From the NCBI GenBank assembly GCA_017513245.1, contig JAFXGK010000012.1:1-48092 (forward strand): a DNA stretch of 48,092 nt, written 5' to 3'. This DNA comes from Clostridia bacterium. Lineage in GTDB: Bacteria; Bacillota; Clostridia; Oscillospirales; Acutalibacteraceae. A program made the translations under genes and the position numbers. Shown here one piece after another: positions 32,145-41,701 of the stretch. Below the pieces are notes generated by a model. That model ran no database searches. It was not told the origin of the DNA and worked only from the letters and a program-made list of their open reading frames with translations. The first letter of the stretch is position 1; each line of letters starts with the position of its first letter.

Positions 32145-33845
32145 ATGAATAACACCGATAGACTCTGCTTAGGTTGCATGAATGACAACGGCGGCGCCGC
32201 CGTTTGTCCCATCTGCGGATACGACCCCTCTGCGGTTGCAGATGACGAAGTAATCACAGCAGGAACCTGGATAAAAGAACGTTATCTTGTAGGCCGCGTT
32301 ATCGAAACCACCGGCGAGGGCAACACCTACATCGGCTGGGATAACCAAAACGATAACGTAGTTTATATAAAGGAGTACTTTCCTCTCGGCCTTTGCGAGC
32401 GCCAAAAAAATAAGTCCGTAAAGATAACCGAGGGTCGCGAATACGACTTTAACAACGGCATTATGACCTTTATCGAAATATCGAAAAAGTTGAGTGAGCT
32501 GGATCTTCCCTCGCTTATGCCCGTTGTTGAAACCCTCGAACTCGGGGGCTCCGCCTACAGCATTATAAAATCCTCGGCCGGCATCCCCCTGCGCGAGTTT
32601 TTACTGCGCAACGGCGGCGTGCTTAAGTGGGAGCAGGCAAAGCCTCTCTTTATGCCCCTGCTCGACACCCTTGAGGAGTTACACAAGGCCGGTATATACC
32701 ACGGCGGAATCTCGCCCGAGACCGTAATCGTAGGCCGCGACGGCCGACTGCACCTTATGGGTGTTTCGGTGCCGCAGCTGCGCGATGCGAACAGCGAATT
32801 CACCTCGCAGATTTTCCCCGGATTTGCAGCTATCGAACAGTATGACCCGCAGTACGAAATCGGCGCCGCAACCGACGTTTACGGCGTTGCCGCTACGCTT
32901 TTCCGCGTGCTTATCGGCAATCCTCCCATGGCGGCCAACGAGCGCGCAGTACACGATAATATGTCCATCCCCGCCAAGGCGGCCGAAACCATACCTCCCT
33001 ACGTGCTGACAGCACTGGCCAACGCCCTTCAGATTGACCCCGCAAACCGCACCTCGGGTATGGCGGCCCTGCATGAAGACTTTTCCCGCTCGGGCGGAAC
33101 GGGAGTTGTTCCCGCACCCGTTCCCGGTGACAAGAGCAAAAACGGCGGCAAGGGCGGCGCACCCGCCCCCAAGATGAATAAGAACCTCAAATACGGTCTT
33201 ATCACCGCAGGTATTACGGTCGGAGCACTGCTTATTTTGGCCATTATCCTTATTTTAATCCTCGGCCGCGATTCTATCTTCGGCGGCAAGGACACCAGCT
33301 CGGTTGCCTCGGTAAGCGCTCCCAGCGTTTCCTCGTTTGGCGACGTTGACAGCACCTACAGTGCCCCCAATATTGAAACCCTTTACGAGGTTCCCGATTT
33401 TGCAGGCAAGAGCTACGCCGAGATTTCGGCCGACAGCGAGCTTGGCCGCACCTTTAAAATAACCATTAAGGGCACCGAATTTAACAACCGAATTGCCGCG
33501 GGCCACGTAATATCGCAGACCGTTGCCGCAGGCGAAAAGAAGGCGAAGGATACCGAAATTCAACTGGTTATAAGCCTTGGCAACGCTGAGATTAAGGTTC
33601 CCAACCTTGCAGGCACGTCCGAAATCGAGGCTTATATTGCGCTGCTTGAGCTCGGCCTTTCTAAGGATAATATTGAGTTTGTTGAGCGCTACGACGAAAA
33701 CGCCGAGCCCCAGCTCATTATCTCCACCAGTCCTGCCGCAGGCGAGAGCATTTCCCGTTTTGACAGCATCGAGGTGTACGTTAACACCTATGAGGAGATC
33801 ACAAACGAATACGATGCATTCGAGGGCGTTTCTTCGGCAGAATAA
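32145..33845 (+). CDS. Zinc-ribbon PASTA pseudokinase (membrane)
   Basis: 566 residues. A zinc ribbon (Cys8, 11, 21, 24) precedes a protein-kinase fold with an intact ATP lysine (IKEYF, Lys76). The catalytic loop HRD is HGG (186-188) with SPET in place of KPEN, and DFG is MGV (205-207). Catalytic Asp, Asn and metal Asp are all missing, so phosphotransfer is not expected. A Pro/Gly linker, one membrane helix (about 350-374) and two PASTA domains (about 414-553) follow. PASTA domains bind peptidoglycan-type ligands outside. The ribbon and fold lie in the cytoplasm. ATG 32145 has GGAGG. Confidence 0.85.
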   Translation: MNNTDRLCLGCMNDNGGAAVCPICGYDPSAVADDEVITAGTWIKERYLVGRVIETTGEGNTYIGWDNQNDNVVYIKEYFPLGLCERQKNKSVKITEGREYDFNNGIMTFIEISKKLSELDLPSLMPVVETLELGGSAYSIIKSSAGIPLREFLLRNGGVLKWEQAKPLFMPLLDTLEELHKAGIYHGGISPETVIVGRDGRLHLMGVSVPQLRDANSEFTSQIFPGFAAIEQYDPQYEIGAATDVYGVAATLFRVLIGNPPMAANERAVHDNMSIPAKAAETIPPYVLTALANALQIDPANRTSGMAALHEDFSRSGGTGVVPAPVPGDKSKNGGKGGAPAPKMNKNLKYGLITAGITVGALLILAIILILILGRDSIFGGKDTSSVASVSAPSVSSFGDVDSTYSAPNIETLYEVPDFAGKSYAEISADSELGRTFKITIKGTEFNNRIAAGHVISQTVAAGEKKAKDTEIQLVISLGNAEIKVPNLAGTSEIEAYIALLELGLSKDNIEFVERYDENAEPQLIISTSPAAGESISRFDSIEVYVNTYEEITNEYDAFEGVSSAE

Positions 33846-33856
33846 TAAGTAAAAAC

Positions 33857-33893
33857 AAAAACACCTGATGAAAGATTTTCATCAGGTGTTTTT
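33857..33893. terminator. Bidirectional terminator
   Basis: 17-base perfect arms AAAAACACCTGATGAAA / TTTCATCAGGTGTTTTT with loop GAT. It ends the pseudokinase gene and the converging ribF gene, whose stop lies in the stem. Confidence 0.9.
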
Positions 33894-34724
33894 TTGTTGC
33901 GCCGAAGCGATGTCGGACTCTATTTGTGCTTTTAGTTGGTCGAGCGAATCAAACTTTTTCTCCTCGCGCAGGAAGGAAAGCAACTCAATTTCAATATGCT
34001 TTCCGTAAAGGTCGCCCGAAAAGCCGAGGAGATTGGTTTCAACTATGCAGCGGTCAAGCTCGTAGGTCGGGCGGTTGCCCACATAGGTTACCGCGGTGTA
34101 ACGCTTGCCCTCAATACTGCAAGCGGCGGCATAAACGCCGTGACGCGCCTTGACTATTTCCTCAGGGTAGAAGAAGTTCACCGTGGGATGCCCGATAGTA
34201 CGGCCGCGGCTGTCGCCGTGAAGCACCTCGCCCGAAATTGAAAACGGGCGTGTGAGCAGTTTGTTTGCCTTCTCTACCTCACCGCGTTTTATAAGGTCGC
34301 GGATAAAACTTGAGCTGATACGAACGCCATCCTGCTCCACTACGGGCAAAATCTTGGCCTCGATTCCGCGTTCTTCACAAAACCGCTTTATAAGTGCGGC
34401 GTTACCCTTGCCGCAATGGCCAAAGCGGTAGTTAAAGCCGCAACACATGATCTTCGGCTTATACTCGGCATCCATTTTTTCTAAAAAGTCCTCTGCCTCA
34501 ATATGGCTCACCTTTGAAAAATCGAGTATGCGCACCGAAAATCCGTTTTCGAGCAATCGGTTTTTCTTTAAAAGCGGCGACAGCAGAAGTTCCTTTTCCT
34601 CCTCCATTGCGGGGGGATACGGAAAGGTTATAACCGTAGCAGGAAGCTCCGCCTGGCGAAGCACTTCGAAGTGACCCTTGTGAAGTCCGTCGAAGGTACC
34701 GAAAATTATCGAGCCCTTACGCAC
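33882..34724 (-). CDS. ribF: Riboflavin kinase / FAD synthetase RibF
   Basis: 280 residues from GTG 34724, which overlaps the truB stop by 8 bases. GTFDGLHKGHFEVL is the nucleotidyl-transferase HxGH region. ISSSFIRDLIKRG lies in the FAD-synthetase half. GRTIGHPTVNFFYP with TYVGNRPTY are in the kinase half. It turns riboflavin into FMN then FAD. A 5' extension with in-frame ATG at 34745 lacks a ribosome site. Last gene of the rimP operon. Confidence 0.9.
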   Translation of the reverse strand: MRKGSIIFGTFDGLHKGHFEVLRQAELPATVITFPYPPAMEEEKELLLSPLLKKNRLLENGFSVRILDFSKVSHIEAEDFLEKMDAEYKPKIMCCGFNYRFGHCGKGNAALIKRFCEERGIEAKILPVVEQDGVRISSSFIRDLIKRGEVEKANKLLTRPFSISGEVLHGDSRGRTIGHPTVNFFYPEEIVKARHGVYAAACSIEGKRYTAVTYVGNRPTYELDRCIVETNLLGFSGDLYGKHIEIELLSFLREEKKFDSLDQLKAQIESDIASAQQKNT

Positions 34725-35616
34725 CGCAATCACTTCCCTTCGCATCGTTAATAACACACTCAACCTTGAGTATGCCACGCTCAGCCATAACTATTCCGAG
34801 CCCTAAGAGAATCTCGCCGAATTTTACTCTTACTAACTCTCGGTCCGAAAACGAGCCCTTTATACGCGTAAGGTCGAGCTCGCCGCCGTTCGAAAAGCGA
34901 ATAGCCTGCTTTTCGGTAACCGATGTAAAGGGCAGGTGCGCTACCGCCAGGTCGGCAGGTTTAAGAAAACCACACACGTTCTCTTCAGACAGATCCTCAA
35001 GCGCTACGGCATTTTCGATAGAAAAGCCTGCGGTTTCGGTTCGAAGCAATTCGGTAAGAGTAGCACCGCAACCCAGCTTTTCGCCTATATCGCGGCAAAG
35101 CGAACGAATATAGGTGCCCTTGCTGCAGCAAACCGACAGCGTAAAATCGCGGCCGTCGAAGTCGGACACCTCTATTTTTTTAATTACAATCTCACGGGCC
35201 TCACGTTCAACCGTTTTACCCTCACGGGCAAGTTTATAAAGGCGCACCCCGTTTTGGCTTATGGCCGAGTACATGGGAGGCACCTGCATTATTTTGCCCG
35301 AAAAAGCATTGGCAGCGGCGATAAGCTCCGCTTCGGTGACCGAAACGGGCAACTCCTTAAGCACCTCTCCCGTGATATCCTCGGTATCGGTGGTAAGACC
35401 CAATCGCACGCGGGCTATATAACTTTTATCGGCATCGGTAACATACGAGGAAAGGGCTGTAGCCCTGCCCACCAAAATAGGCAAAACACCCTCGGCTAGC
35501 GGGTCGAGAGTGCCTGTATGTCCTACTCGCTTGATGCCGCAGAGTCTTCTGACTCTTGACACGGCCGAAAACGAGGTTATGCCTTTTGGTTTTTTGAGAA
35601 GAATTATGCCCTGCAA
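34717..35616 (-). CDS. truB: tRNA pseudouridine(55) synthase TruB
   Basis: 299 residues from TTG 35616 with GGAGG at 6 bases. KPKGITSFSAVSRVR and HTGTLDPLAEGVLPILVG contain the catalytic Asp (TLDPLA). TDTEDITGE, then MQVPPMYSAISQNG, are family motifs. It makes pseudouridine 55 in tRNA. The last 60 residues look like the usual PUA-type extension. Confidence 0.9.
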   Translation of the reverse strand: MQGIILLKKPKGITSFSAVSRVRRLCGIKRVGHTGTLDPLAEGVLPILVGRATALSSYVTDADKSYIARVRLGLTTDTEDITGEVLKELPVSVTEAELIAAANAFSGKIMQVPPMYSAISQNGVRLYKLAREGKTVEREAREIVIKKIEVSDFDGRDFTLSVCCSKGTYIRSLCRDIGEKLGCGATLTELLRTETAGFSIENAVALEDLSEENVCGFLKPADLAVAHLPFTSVTEKQAIRFSNGGELDLTRIKGSFSDRELVRVKFGEILLGLGIVMAERGILKVECVINDAKGSDCGA

Positions 35617-35617
35617 G

Positions 35618-36577
35618 TTAATCCTCCAAAGCCTTTCTTACGTGTTTTAATATCTCTTCCCTCGCCTGACGCTTGGTGCCCACGATTTCACAGCCTGCGG
35701 CATATTTATGTCCGCCGCCATTCATCTTGGCGCAGATTGCGGCAACGTCGAAGGGGGGATACGAGCGCATCGAAATTTTCCAAACCTTAGGTGCCTTCTG
35801 GCGCATGGTAACACCAATCTGCACGCCCTCAATCGAGCGCGGAATAGCCGTAATACCGTCAAGGTCGGCATCGGTGCAGCCGCTTTCACGCAGCATTTTG
35901 CTTGTAACTGCCATTAAAGCGCAACGGTCGCGGTAAAGCAGTTCTACGCTTCCGAGCGCCATTTTTTCAATCTCCATACGACTTTTCGACTTGGTATCAA
36001 ACATTACTCGGTTGATTTCGGAAAAATCAATTCCCGAAGCCATAAGCTCTGCCGCGATAACGTGGGTCTTGGGTGTCGTGTTGGAAAACTTAAAACAGCC
36101 CGTATCGGTTGAAATACCGGTGTAGATAGCTTGTACCATAATTTCGTCTATGGCGATATGCATGGTATTTAAAATATCGTAAACGCATTCTGCGCAAGCG
36201 GCGGCAGTACCGTCCAAAAACAGGTTCTTGGCAAAGTCGCGATGAGAGACATGATGGTCTATAGCAAGTTCTATTTTGCCCTCGTACTTTTCGGCCAGAG
36301 CGCCCAAAAGCTTAATGTCGGCAACGTCGGCCGATATTACGGTTTCCTCCGAAAATTCGGGGAACGAAACGGCATTTGTAAAGTAGCCGTAATGGGCCGG
36401 AATAGGGTCGGGGCAGACTACCTTTGCCTTTTTGCCGAGCTTAATAAGACCCGAGCAAAGCGCATAAGCCGAGCCCAAAGTATCACCGTCGGGCATACCG
36501 TGGGTCAGAATAAGGTAATTGTCGTGCTCCGAAAGAAAGGAGCAAACTCCCGAAAGATCAAGTCTTTTAGATTTCAT
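35618..36577 (-). CDS. nrnA: DHH phosphoesterase NrnA
   Basis: 319 residues from ATG 36577 (GGAGGGG upstream), overlapping rbfA by 11 bases. It has ILTHGMPDGDTLGSAYAL, then the VIDHH-like AIDHHVSH and the C-terminal NGGGHKYAAGCEI (DHHA1). It degrades short RNAs and pAp. A standard member of this operon in Clostridia. Confidence 0.88.
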   Translation of the reverse strand: MKSKRLDLSGVCSFLSEHDNYLILTHGMPDGDTLGSAYALCSGLIKLGKKAKVVCPDPIPAHYGYFTNAVSFPEFSEETVISADVADIKLLGALAEKYEGKIELAIDHHVSHRDFAKNLFLDGTAAACAECVYDILNTMHIAIDEIMVQAIYTGISTDTGCFKFSNTTPKTHVIAAELMASGIDFSEINRVMFDTKSKSRMEIEKMALGSVELLYRDRCALMAVTSKMLRESGCTDADLDGITAIPRSIEGVQIGVTMRQKAPKVWKISMRSYPPFDVAAICAKMNGGGHKYAAGCEIVGTKRQAREEILKHVRKALED

Positions 36578-36938
36578 TCTCTTCCCCTCCATTCTGCGAA
36601 GCGGGTAAGGAATTGATTATCGAGGAAATGTGTGCGCTGCGCTCGATAGAATCATCGGCTATAAAGCGCAGTTCGGGCACCTTGCGAAGAGAAAGTCTGC
36701 GACCGAGCTCACGACGGAGATATCCCGACGCGTTTTTAAGTCCCTTAACGGACTGCTCGGTGGCTTCTCTTCCTTCTATGGCGCTGACGTACACCGTAGC
36801 GTACGACAAATCGCCCGACACGTTTACCTTAACGATACTTAAAAGACTGCTTATACGGGGATCCTTAAGCTCTCTGAACATTTCCGATAATGCAAGCTGC
36901 ACATCGGAGGTTATTCTGTCGATTTTATATCCCGCCAT
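36567..36938 (-). CDS. rbfA: Ribosome-binding factor RbfA
   Basis: 123 residues, ATG 36938 overlapping the infB stop (TAATG). KIDRITSDVQLALSEMFREL, DPRISSLLSIVKVNVSGDLSY and LRRELGRRLSLRKVPEL match RbfA, a KH-like factor for 30S maturation and 16S 5' end processing. Confidence 0.93.
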   Translation of the reverse strand: MAGYKIDRITSDVQLALSEMFRELKDPRISSLLSIVKVNVSGDLSYATVYVSAIEGREATEQSVKGLKNASGYLRRELGRRLSLRKVPELRFIADDSIERSAHISSIINSLPASQNGGEENEI

Positions 36939-39454
36939 TAGTCTCTGTACTCCTCCATAATGTAGGCTTCAAATACGTCGCCCGTCTTAATATCCGAGAA
37001 CTTATCAAGTCCGATACCGCACTCGTAGCCGGAAGCTACTTCCTTAACGTCATCCTTAAAGCGACGCAGCGAATCAATCTTATCCTCGGCAAGTACTATA
37101 CCGTCGCGTACTACGCGGATAAGGCAGTTTCTGGTTACCTTACCGTTTGTTACGTAGCAGCCTGCGATGGTGCCAACGTTAGAAATCTTATACGTGTCGC
37201 GTACCTCGATGCTACCCATTTCAACCTCACGGTACTTGGGCGCGAGCATACCCTTCATAGCTGCCTCGATTTCCTCGATGCAGTCGTAGATTATGCGGTA
37301 GGTACGGATATCAACGCCGTCACGCTCGGCGCTTGCCTTGGCAACAGCGTCGGGACGAACGTTAAAGCCTACGATGATGGCGCCCGAAGTGCCTGCTAGC
37401 ATAACGTCGGACTCGTTGATAGCGCCTACGCCGCCGTGAATAACGCGAACGCGAACCTCATCGTTGGAGATCTTTTCAAGGCTCTGCTTAACAGCCTCAA
37501 CCGAACCCTGAACGTCGGCCTTAACGATGATGTTAAGGTCCTTAAGGTCGCCTTCGGAGAGCTGGCTGAAGAGGTTATCAAGCGTAACCTTCTGCATACG
37601 GCTGAATTCTTCATCCTTAATCTTCTGCTTGCGCTGTTCAACAAGCTGACGGGCCAGACGCTCATCCGATACGGCATCAAAGCCGTCGCCTGCTTCGGGG
37701 GTCTCAGCAAGACCGGTAATCTCAACCGGTACAGAAGGACCTGCCTCGTGAAGCTCAACGCCGTTTTCGTTTGTCATAACGCGAACGCGGCCAACCGAGG
37801 TGCCTGCTACGATGATATCGCCCGTGCGCAAAGTACCGGTCTGAACCAGCAGCGAAGCAACCGGACCGCGACCCTTATCAAGTCTGGCCTCGATGATAAC
37901 GCCCTTTGCACGACGGTCGGGGTTAGCCTTAAGCTCGAGCATTTCGGCAACGAGCAGTACGTTTTCAAGAAGATTGTCGATACCCATGCCGGTCTTGGCC
38001 GAAACGGGAACGCAGATGGTATCGCCGCCCCACTCTTCGGGAACTACCGAATGCTCGGTGAGCTGCTGAAGAACACGGTCGGGGTTGGCCTCGGGCTTAT
38101 CAATCTTGTTGATGGCAACGATGATGGAAACGCCTGCGGCCTTGGCGTGGTTAATAGCCTCGATGGTCTGCGGCATAATACCGTCATCGGCGGCTACAAC
38201 AAGGATTGCAATGTCGGTTGCCTGAGCACCGCGCTGACGCATTGCGGTAAATGCAGCGTGTCCGGGGGTGTCAAGGAAGGTGATATCGTTGCCGTTTGCG
38301 TTTACGCGATAAGCACCGATATGCTGGGTAATTCCGCCTGCCTCGGTGGAGGTAACGGCGGTATGGCGAATAGCGTCGAGCAGCGAGGTCTTACCGTGGT
38401 CAACGTGACCCATAACTACTACGACGGGATCGCGAGGACGCAGGGTATCTGCGGTGTCCTCGGTGTCGTCCATAATACGCTCTTCGATGGTAACTACAAC
38501 GGCCTTCTTAATCTTTGCGCCCATTTCGGTAACAACGATTTCGGCGGTGTCATAGTCGATAACCTGGTTAACGGTGGTCATCATACCGAGCTTCATAAGT
38601 TCTTTAATAACCTCGGCGGCGGTCTTCTTCATTGCCGCGGCAAGCTCGCCTACGGTAATCTCCTCGCCTACCGTTACGGTGATGGGGGTCTTCTTTATGC
38701 GCTCAAGCTGCATTCTGCGAAGCTTGTCGGCCTCGGTCTCACGCTTGGCGTTCTTGGGACGGTGATAATCCTGCGATTTCTGCTTAATCTTCTGCTTACG
38801 CTGCATATTATCACGCATGGTGTTGGCGGGAGCAATATTCTCATACTTCTCGTTGTAACGCTCGATATCAACGTTAGAGGTACGGGTGTCAACATGAAGA
38901 ATCTGGGCAGGTCCGCGATTGGGAGCCTCGCTCGGGCCCTTCTTTTTCTTGGGCGGAGCAACGAGAATTTCGGGCTCGGCCTTCTTTTCGGCCGGCTTTT
39001 CTGCCTTGGGTGCTTCGGCCTTTTTCTCTACGGGCTTTTCAGCCTTGGGAGTTTCAGGCTTCTTTTCTACGGGCTTTTCAGCCTTCTTTTCTGCCTTGGG
39101 GGCCTCCTTCTTAGGCTCCTCCTTCGGGGCATTCTTTGCGGCCTCTGCCGCTGCGGCGGCTGCCTTCATCTGCTCGAGAATTGCCATCTGCTCGGCGAGC
39201 TTACGATCCTTCTCGGCCTTACGCTCGGCGGCTGCGGCCTCGCGGGCCTTTGCGCCGGTTGCAAAATATGCGTCGAAGCTCTTTACCTCGTGCTTCTTGG
39301 TGAGTACGTCAAAAATTACGTCGAGCTCTGCTTCTTCGAGGGTCGACGAGGTCTTTTTGGTGCTCTCAAGCTCTGAAGTGAGTATCGCAACGATATCCTT
39401 CGACTGCATAGAAAAATCTTTGGCAAGATCACTTACCTTATATTTAACCATCAT
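36938..39454 (-). CDS. infB: Translation initiation factor IF-2
   Basis: 838 residues from ATG 39454 with GGAGG; upstream codons of the frame are not used. The N-terminal part has [17 protein letters not shown], then a long Ala/Lys/Pro/Glu repeat. The GTPase has [23 protein letters not shown] and NKIDKP. It delivers initiator tRNA to the 30S subunit. A 646-codon frame on the opposite strand is a shadow. Confidence 0.97.
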   Translation of the reverse strand: MMVKYKVSDLAKDFSMQSKDIVAILTSELESTKKTSSTLEEAELDVIFDVLTKKHEVKSFDAYFATGAKAREAAAAERKAEKDRKLAEQMAILEQMKAAAAAAEAAKNAPKEEPKKEAPKAEKKAEKPVEKKPETPKAEKPVEKKAEAPKAEKPAEKKAEPEILVAPPKKKKGPSEAPNRGPAQILHVDTRTSNVDIERYNEKYENIAPANTMRDNMQRKQKIKQKSQDYHRPKNAKRETEADKLRRMQLERIKKTPITVTVGEEITVGELAAAMKKTAAEVIKELMKLGMMTTVNQVIDYDTAEIVVTEMGAKIKKAVVVTIEERIMDDTEDTADTLRPRDPVVVVMGHVDHGKTSLLDAIRHTAVTSTEAGGITQHIGAYRVNANGNDITFLDTPGHAAFTAMRQRGAQATDIAILVVAADDGIMPQTIEAINHAKAAGVSIIVAINKIDKPEANPDRVLQQLTEHSVVPEEWGGDTICVPVSAKTGMGIDNLLENVLLVAEMLELKANPDRRAKGVIIEARLDKGRGPVASLLVQTGTLRTGDIIVAGTSVGRVRVMTNENGVELHEAGPSVPVEITGLAETPEAGDGFDAVSDERLARQLVEQRKQKIKDEEFSRMQKVTLDNLFSQLSEGDLKDLNIIVKADVQGSVEAVKQSLEKISNDEVRVRVIHGGVGAINESDVMLAGTSGAIIVGFNVRPDAVAKASAERDGVDIRTYRIIYDCIEEIEAAMKGMLAPKYREVEMGSIEVRDTYKISNVGTIAGCYVTNGKVTRNCLIRVVRDGIVLAEDKIDSLRRFKDDVKEVASGYECGIGLDKFSDIKTGDVFEAYIMEEYRD

Positions 39455-39470
39455 GGGCATTTCCTCCAAA

Positions 39471-39764
39471 TTATAAGTTTTCTGCAATGGCGGCGGCGAA
39501 GCCCTCATCGAGTACGGCAATTATGCCTGCGCGCGTGCCGATTGCACCGGTAATTTCGTAGGTGTCAAACGTGGGTTTTATGAATTTTATACCGTGCTTT
39601 TCGCACAAAAAGCGAATTTCCTTGCTGCTTTTTTCCGAGATATCGGAGGCCGTTATTGCGAGATAAGCTTTTTTTCGCTTTATCGCGTCTTCGGTTGCCG
39701 CGGTTCCTACCGCCAGTCGACCCGCCTTACGCGCAAAGCCCAAAAGCGTCAGCGCTTTGCTCAT
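39471..39764 (-). CDS. L7Ae-family ribosomal protein YlxQ
   Basis: 97 residues, ATG overlapping the rnpM stop (ATGA). [22 protein letters not shown] and [17 protein letters not shown] are the K-turn binding fold. In Firmicutes this gene lies between rnpM and infB. It binds K-turn RNAs; precise target unknown. Confidence 0.88.
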   Translation of the reverse strand: MSKALTLLGFARKAGRLAVGTAATEDAIKRKKAYLAITASDISEKSSKEIRFLCEKHGIKFIKPTFDTYEITGAIGTRAGIIAVLDEGFAAAIAENL

Positions 39765-40021
39765 TTAAGCTCCTCCAATATTTTTTCGATTACCTCTTCG
39801 GGTACTGCCGAGGAGAAAGCCTTTTCAAATCTACGCGCCTTCCCTGCGGCAAGCAGACATTTTTCCTCTCTGCAAATATATGCGCCGCGGCCGTTTTGCT
39901 TGCCCGTTTTGTCAAGGCTTATCTCACCGCTTGCGCTCTTTACAACGCGCACGAGTTCGGTCTTCGGCTTCATCTGGCCACAGCCGACGCACATACGCAT
40001 GGGAACCTTTCCGCTTTTCAT
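39761..40021 (-). CDS. rnpM: RNase P modulator RnpM (YlxR)
   Basis: 86 residues. MRMCVGCGQMKPKTELVRVV and GRGAYICREEKCLLAA are the DUF448/YlxR motif with conserved Cys. It binds the RNase P RNA and dampens its activity in B. subtilis. It sits between nusA and ylxQ. Confidence 0.9.
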   Translation of the reverse strand: MKSGKVPMRMCVGCGQMKPKTELVRVVKSASGEISLDKTGKQNGRGAYICREEKCLLAAGKARRFEKAFSSAVPEEVIEKILEELK

Positions 40022-40032
40022 AAAATCACCCT

Positions 40033-41097
40033 TTACTCGGCGATATCCTCGCCGTAAAATCCGCTTTCGGGACGGATATCAATGTTCCAGCCCGTAAGCT
40101 TAACTGCAAGACGAACGTTCTGTCCGCCGTTGCCGATTGCGAGAGAGAGCTGCGAATCCGGCACGGTTGCACGGCAGCTGCGGGGCTCCTCGCTGATTAT
40201 TTCAACTCCTACGACCTTGGAGGGAGAAAGTGCTTCACTTACAAATGCTACAGGGTCGTCAGAATATTTTACTATATCTATCTTCTCGCCTGCGAGTTCT
40301 TCAACAATCTTGTTAACGCGAGCGCCGCGCGGTCCGATACAAGCACCTACGGCGTCAATCTCGCTGTTGGCCGACCAAACAGCCATCTTGGTACGCGAGC
40401 CGGCCTGACGGGAGATAGCCTTGATTTCGATGGTTCCGTCGAAAATTTCGGGAACCTCGTTTTCGAAGAGACGCTTTACAAGGCCCGGATGTGTACGCGA
40501 AAGCATAACCTTGGGACCCTTTTCGGTGCTCTTTACGTCTACTATGTAGACCTTGATGTGGTCGCCCTCGCGAAGTTCCTCGCCCGGTACCTGCTCCAGC
40601 TTGGGAAGCATTGCATCACTATGGCCGATGGTAAGCGATGCGTTACCGGTTTTGGGGTCGATGCGCTGTACAACGGCGGTTACAAGCTCGCGGTTGCGGC
40701 TCTGGAATTCGGCTAAGGTCTGGTCACGTTCAACGTCGCGGATGCCCTGACGGATAACGTGCTTTGCGGTCTGGGCTACAATACGGCCGAGCTTGCGGGT
40801 ATCGAGCTTGATGGTTACGATGCCGCCAACCTTGGAGCGCTTGTTGATTTTAAGCGCGTCCTCAAGCAGCATATCGGCGTATTCATCCTCAATCTCGTCA
40901 ACTACGTTCTTCTTAACGTAGGCGCTGAACTTCTGCTTTTCGCAATCGATTTCGCAGAAAACGATTTCGCGCGAGCCGTATTCCTTTTTAACGGCGGTAA
41001 CGATGGCAGCCGAAATCTTCTCGGCGATGAACTCGGCAGGAATGCCGCGCTCGGTTTCCATTACCTTTAATGCTTCAAAAAATTCTTTGTTATTCAT
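40033..41097 (-). CDS. nusA: Transcription termination/antitermination factor NusA
   Basis: 354 residues. The N-terminal domain (1-130) is followed by an S1 domain (REL VTAVVQRID onward) and two KH domains (GACIGPRGARVNKIVEEL; LSLAIGNGGQNVRLAVKL). It lacks the acidic C-terminal repeats of E. coli, as usual in Firmicutes. Role: pausing, termination and antitermination with RNA polymerase. Confidence 0.96.
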   Translation of the reverse strand: MNNKEFFEALKVMETERGIPAEFIAEKISAAIVTAVKKEYGSREIVFCEIDCEKQKFSAYVKKNVVDEIEDEYADMLLEDALKINKRSKVGGIVTIKLDTRKLGRIVAQTAKHVIRQGIRDVERDQTLAEFQSRNRELVTAVVQRIDPKTGNASLTIGHSDAMLPKLEQVPGEELREGDHIKVYIVDVKSTEKGPKVMLSRTHPGLVKRLFENEVPEIFDGTIEIKAISRQAGSRTKMAVWSANSEIDAVGACIGPRGARVNKIVEELAGEKIDIVKYSDDPVAFVSEALSPSKVVGVEIISEEPRSCRATVPDSQLSLAIGNGGQNVRLAVKLTGWNIDIRPESGFYGEDIAE

Positions 41098-41117
41098 TTT
41101 TCCATTGTCCTCCCAGA

Positions 41118-41576
41118 CTATATTGTCATATCGTTTAATTTAACCGATGAATATAAACCTTTTTCAAAATAGCGTTCTTCCCCCGAAAGAGAGATTTTAA
41201 CGCCGCCGTCAAAGTCTAAAAGCGTTCCGCAAAAGGTCTTTTCGCCGTCTAACGCACGGTAAAGGTTCACCGTTACCTCGCGGCCCTTCATTTTTTCGAA
41301 ATGCTCGGGCTTCAAAAGCTCGCGCTCGAGTCCCGTAGAGCAGACCTCAAGGTAATAGGACTTATCGATGATATCGGCCTCGTCCAAAATCGGGTCGATA
41401 GCGTGCGATACGTCGGTACAGTCGTTAATCCAGATGCCCTCTTCCTTGTCGATGAAGACACGAAGATACCACGAAGCACCCTCCTTTAAAAATCTGACAT
41501 CCCACAGGTCGTACCCCATCTCTTTGACGGTTGGGGCGATAAGCTTTTCAACTCTTTCCGCAGTGTTTCCTGCCAT
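41118..41576 (-). CDS. rimP: Ribosome maturation factor RimP
   Basis: 152 residues, ATG 41576 with AGGTG. LWDVRFLKEGASWYLRVFIDKEEGIWINDCTDVSHAI is the RimP core; LEVCSTGLERELLKPEHF ends the N-terminal domain. It supports 30S maturation. First gene of the operon. Confidence 0.95.
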   Translation of the reverse strand: MAGNTAERVEKLIAPTVKEMGYDLWDVRFLKEGASWYLRVFIDKEEGIWINDCTDVSHAIDPILDEADIIDKSYYLEVCSTGLERELLKPEHFEKMKGREVTVNLYRALDGEKTFCGTLLDFDGGVKISLSGEERYFEKGLYSSVKLNDMTI

Positions 41577-41613
41577 TTTTTCACCTACTTTAAATTAAAA
41601 AGTCCACACAACG

Positions 41614-41639
41614 AAAAGTGAGCGGGTTGCCCCACTCAC
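41614..41639 (-). promoter_or_regulatory. Hairpin in the rimP-nusA leader
   Basis: Minus strand: GTGAGTGGG / CCCGCTCAC (9 pairs with one G-U) closed by a GCAA tetraloop, followed by only four T. It lies in the 80-base leader between promoter and rimP. It could be an attenuator or a NusA-responsive site; the T-run is short for a terminator. Confidence 0.5.
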
Positions 41640-41665
41640 CTTCATTCGTCTATCTTAGCATAGAG

Positions 41666-41694
41666 AGTATAACATATATATAATATAAAATCAA
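41666..41694 (-). promoter_or_regulatory. Promoter of the rimP-nusA-infB operon
   Basis: Minus strand: TTGATT (41689-41694), 17 bases, TATACT (41666-41671), in an AT-rich spacer. Confidence 0.65.
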
Positions 41695-41701
41695 GTCTTT
41701 T

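Noticed and set aside
39001-39150. Tandem repeat in the N-terminal part of infB
   Set aside because: Lys/Ala/Pro/Glu repeats are normal in IF-2 linkers; not treated as a novel repeat element.
37436-39376. 646-codon open frame on the plus strand opposite infB
   Set aside because: It is a shadow of the infB codon pattern: low-complexity, no ribosome site, and infB on the other strand is unmistakable.
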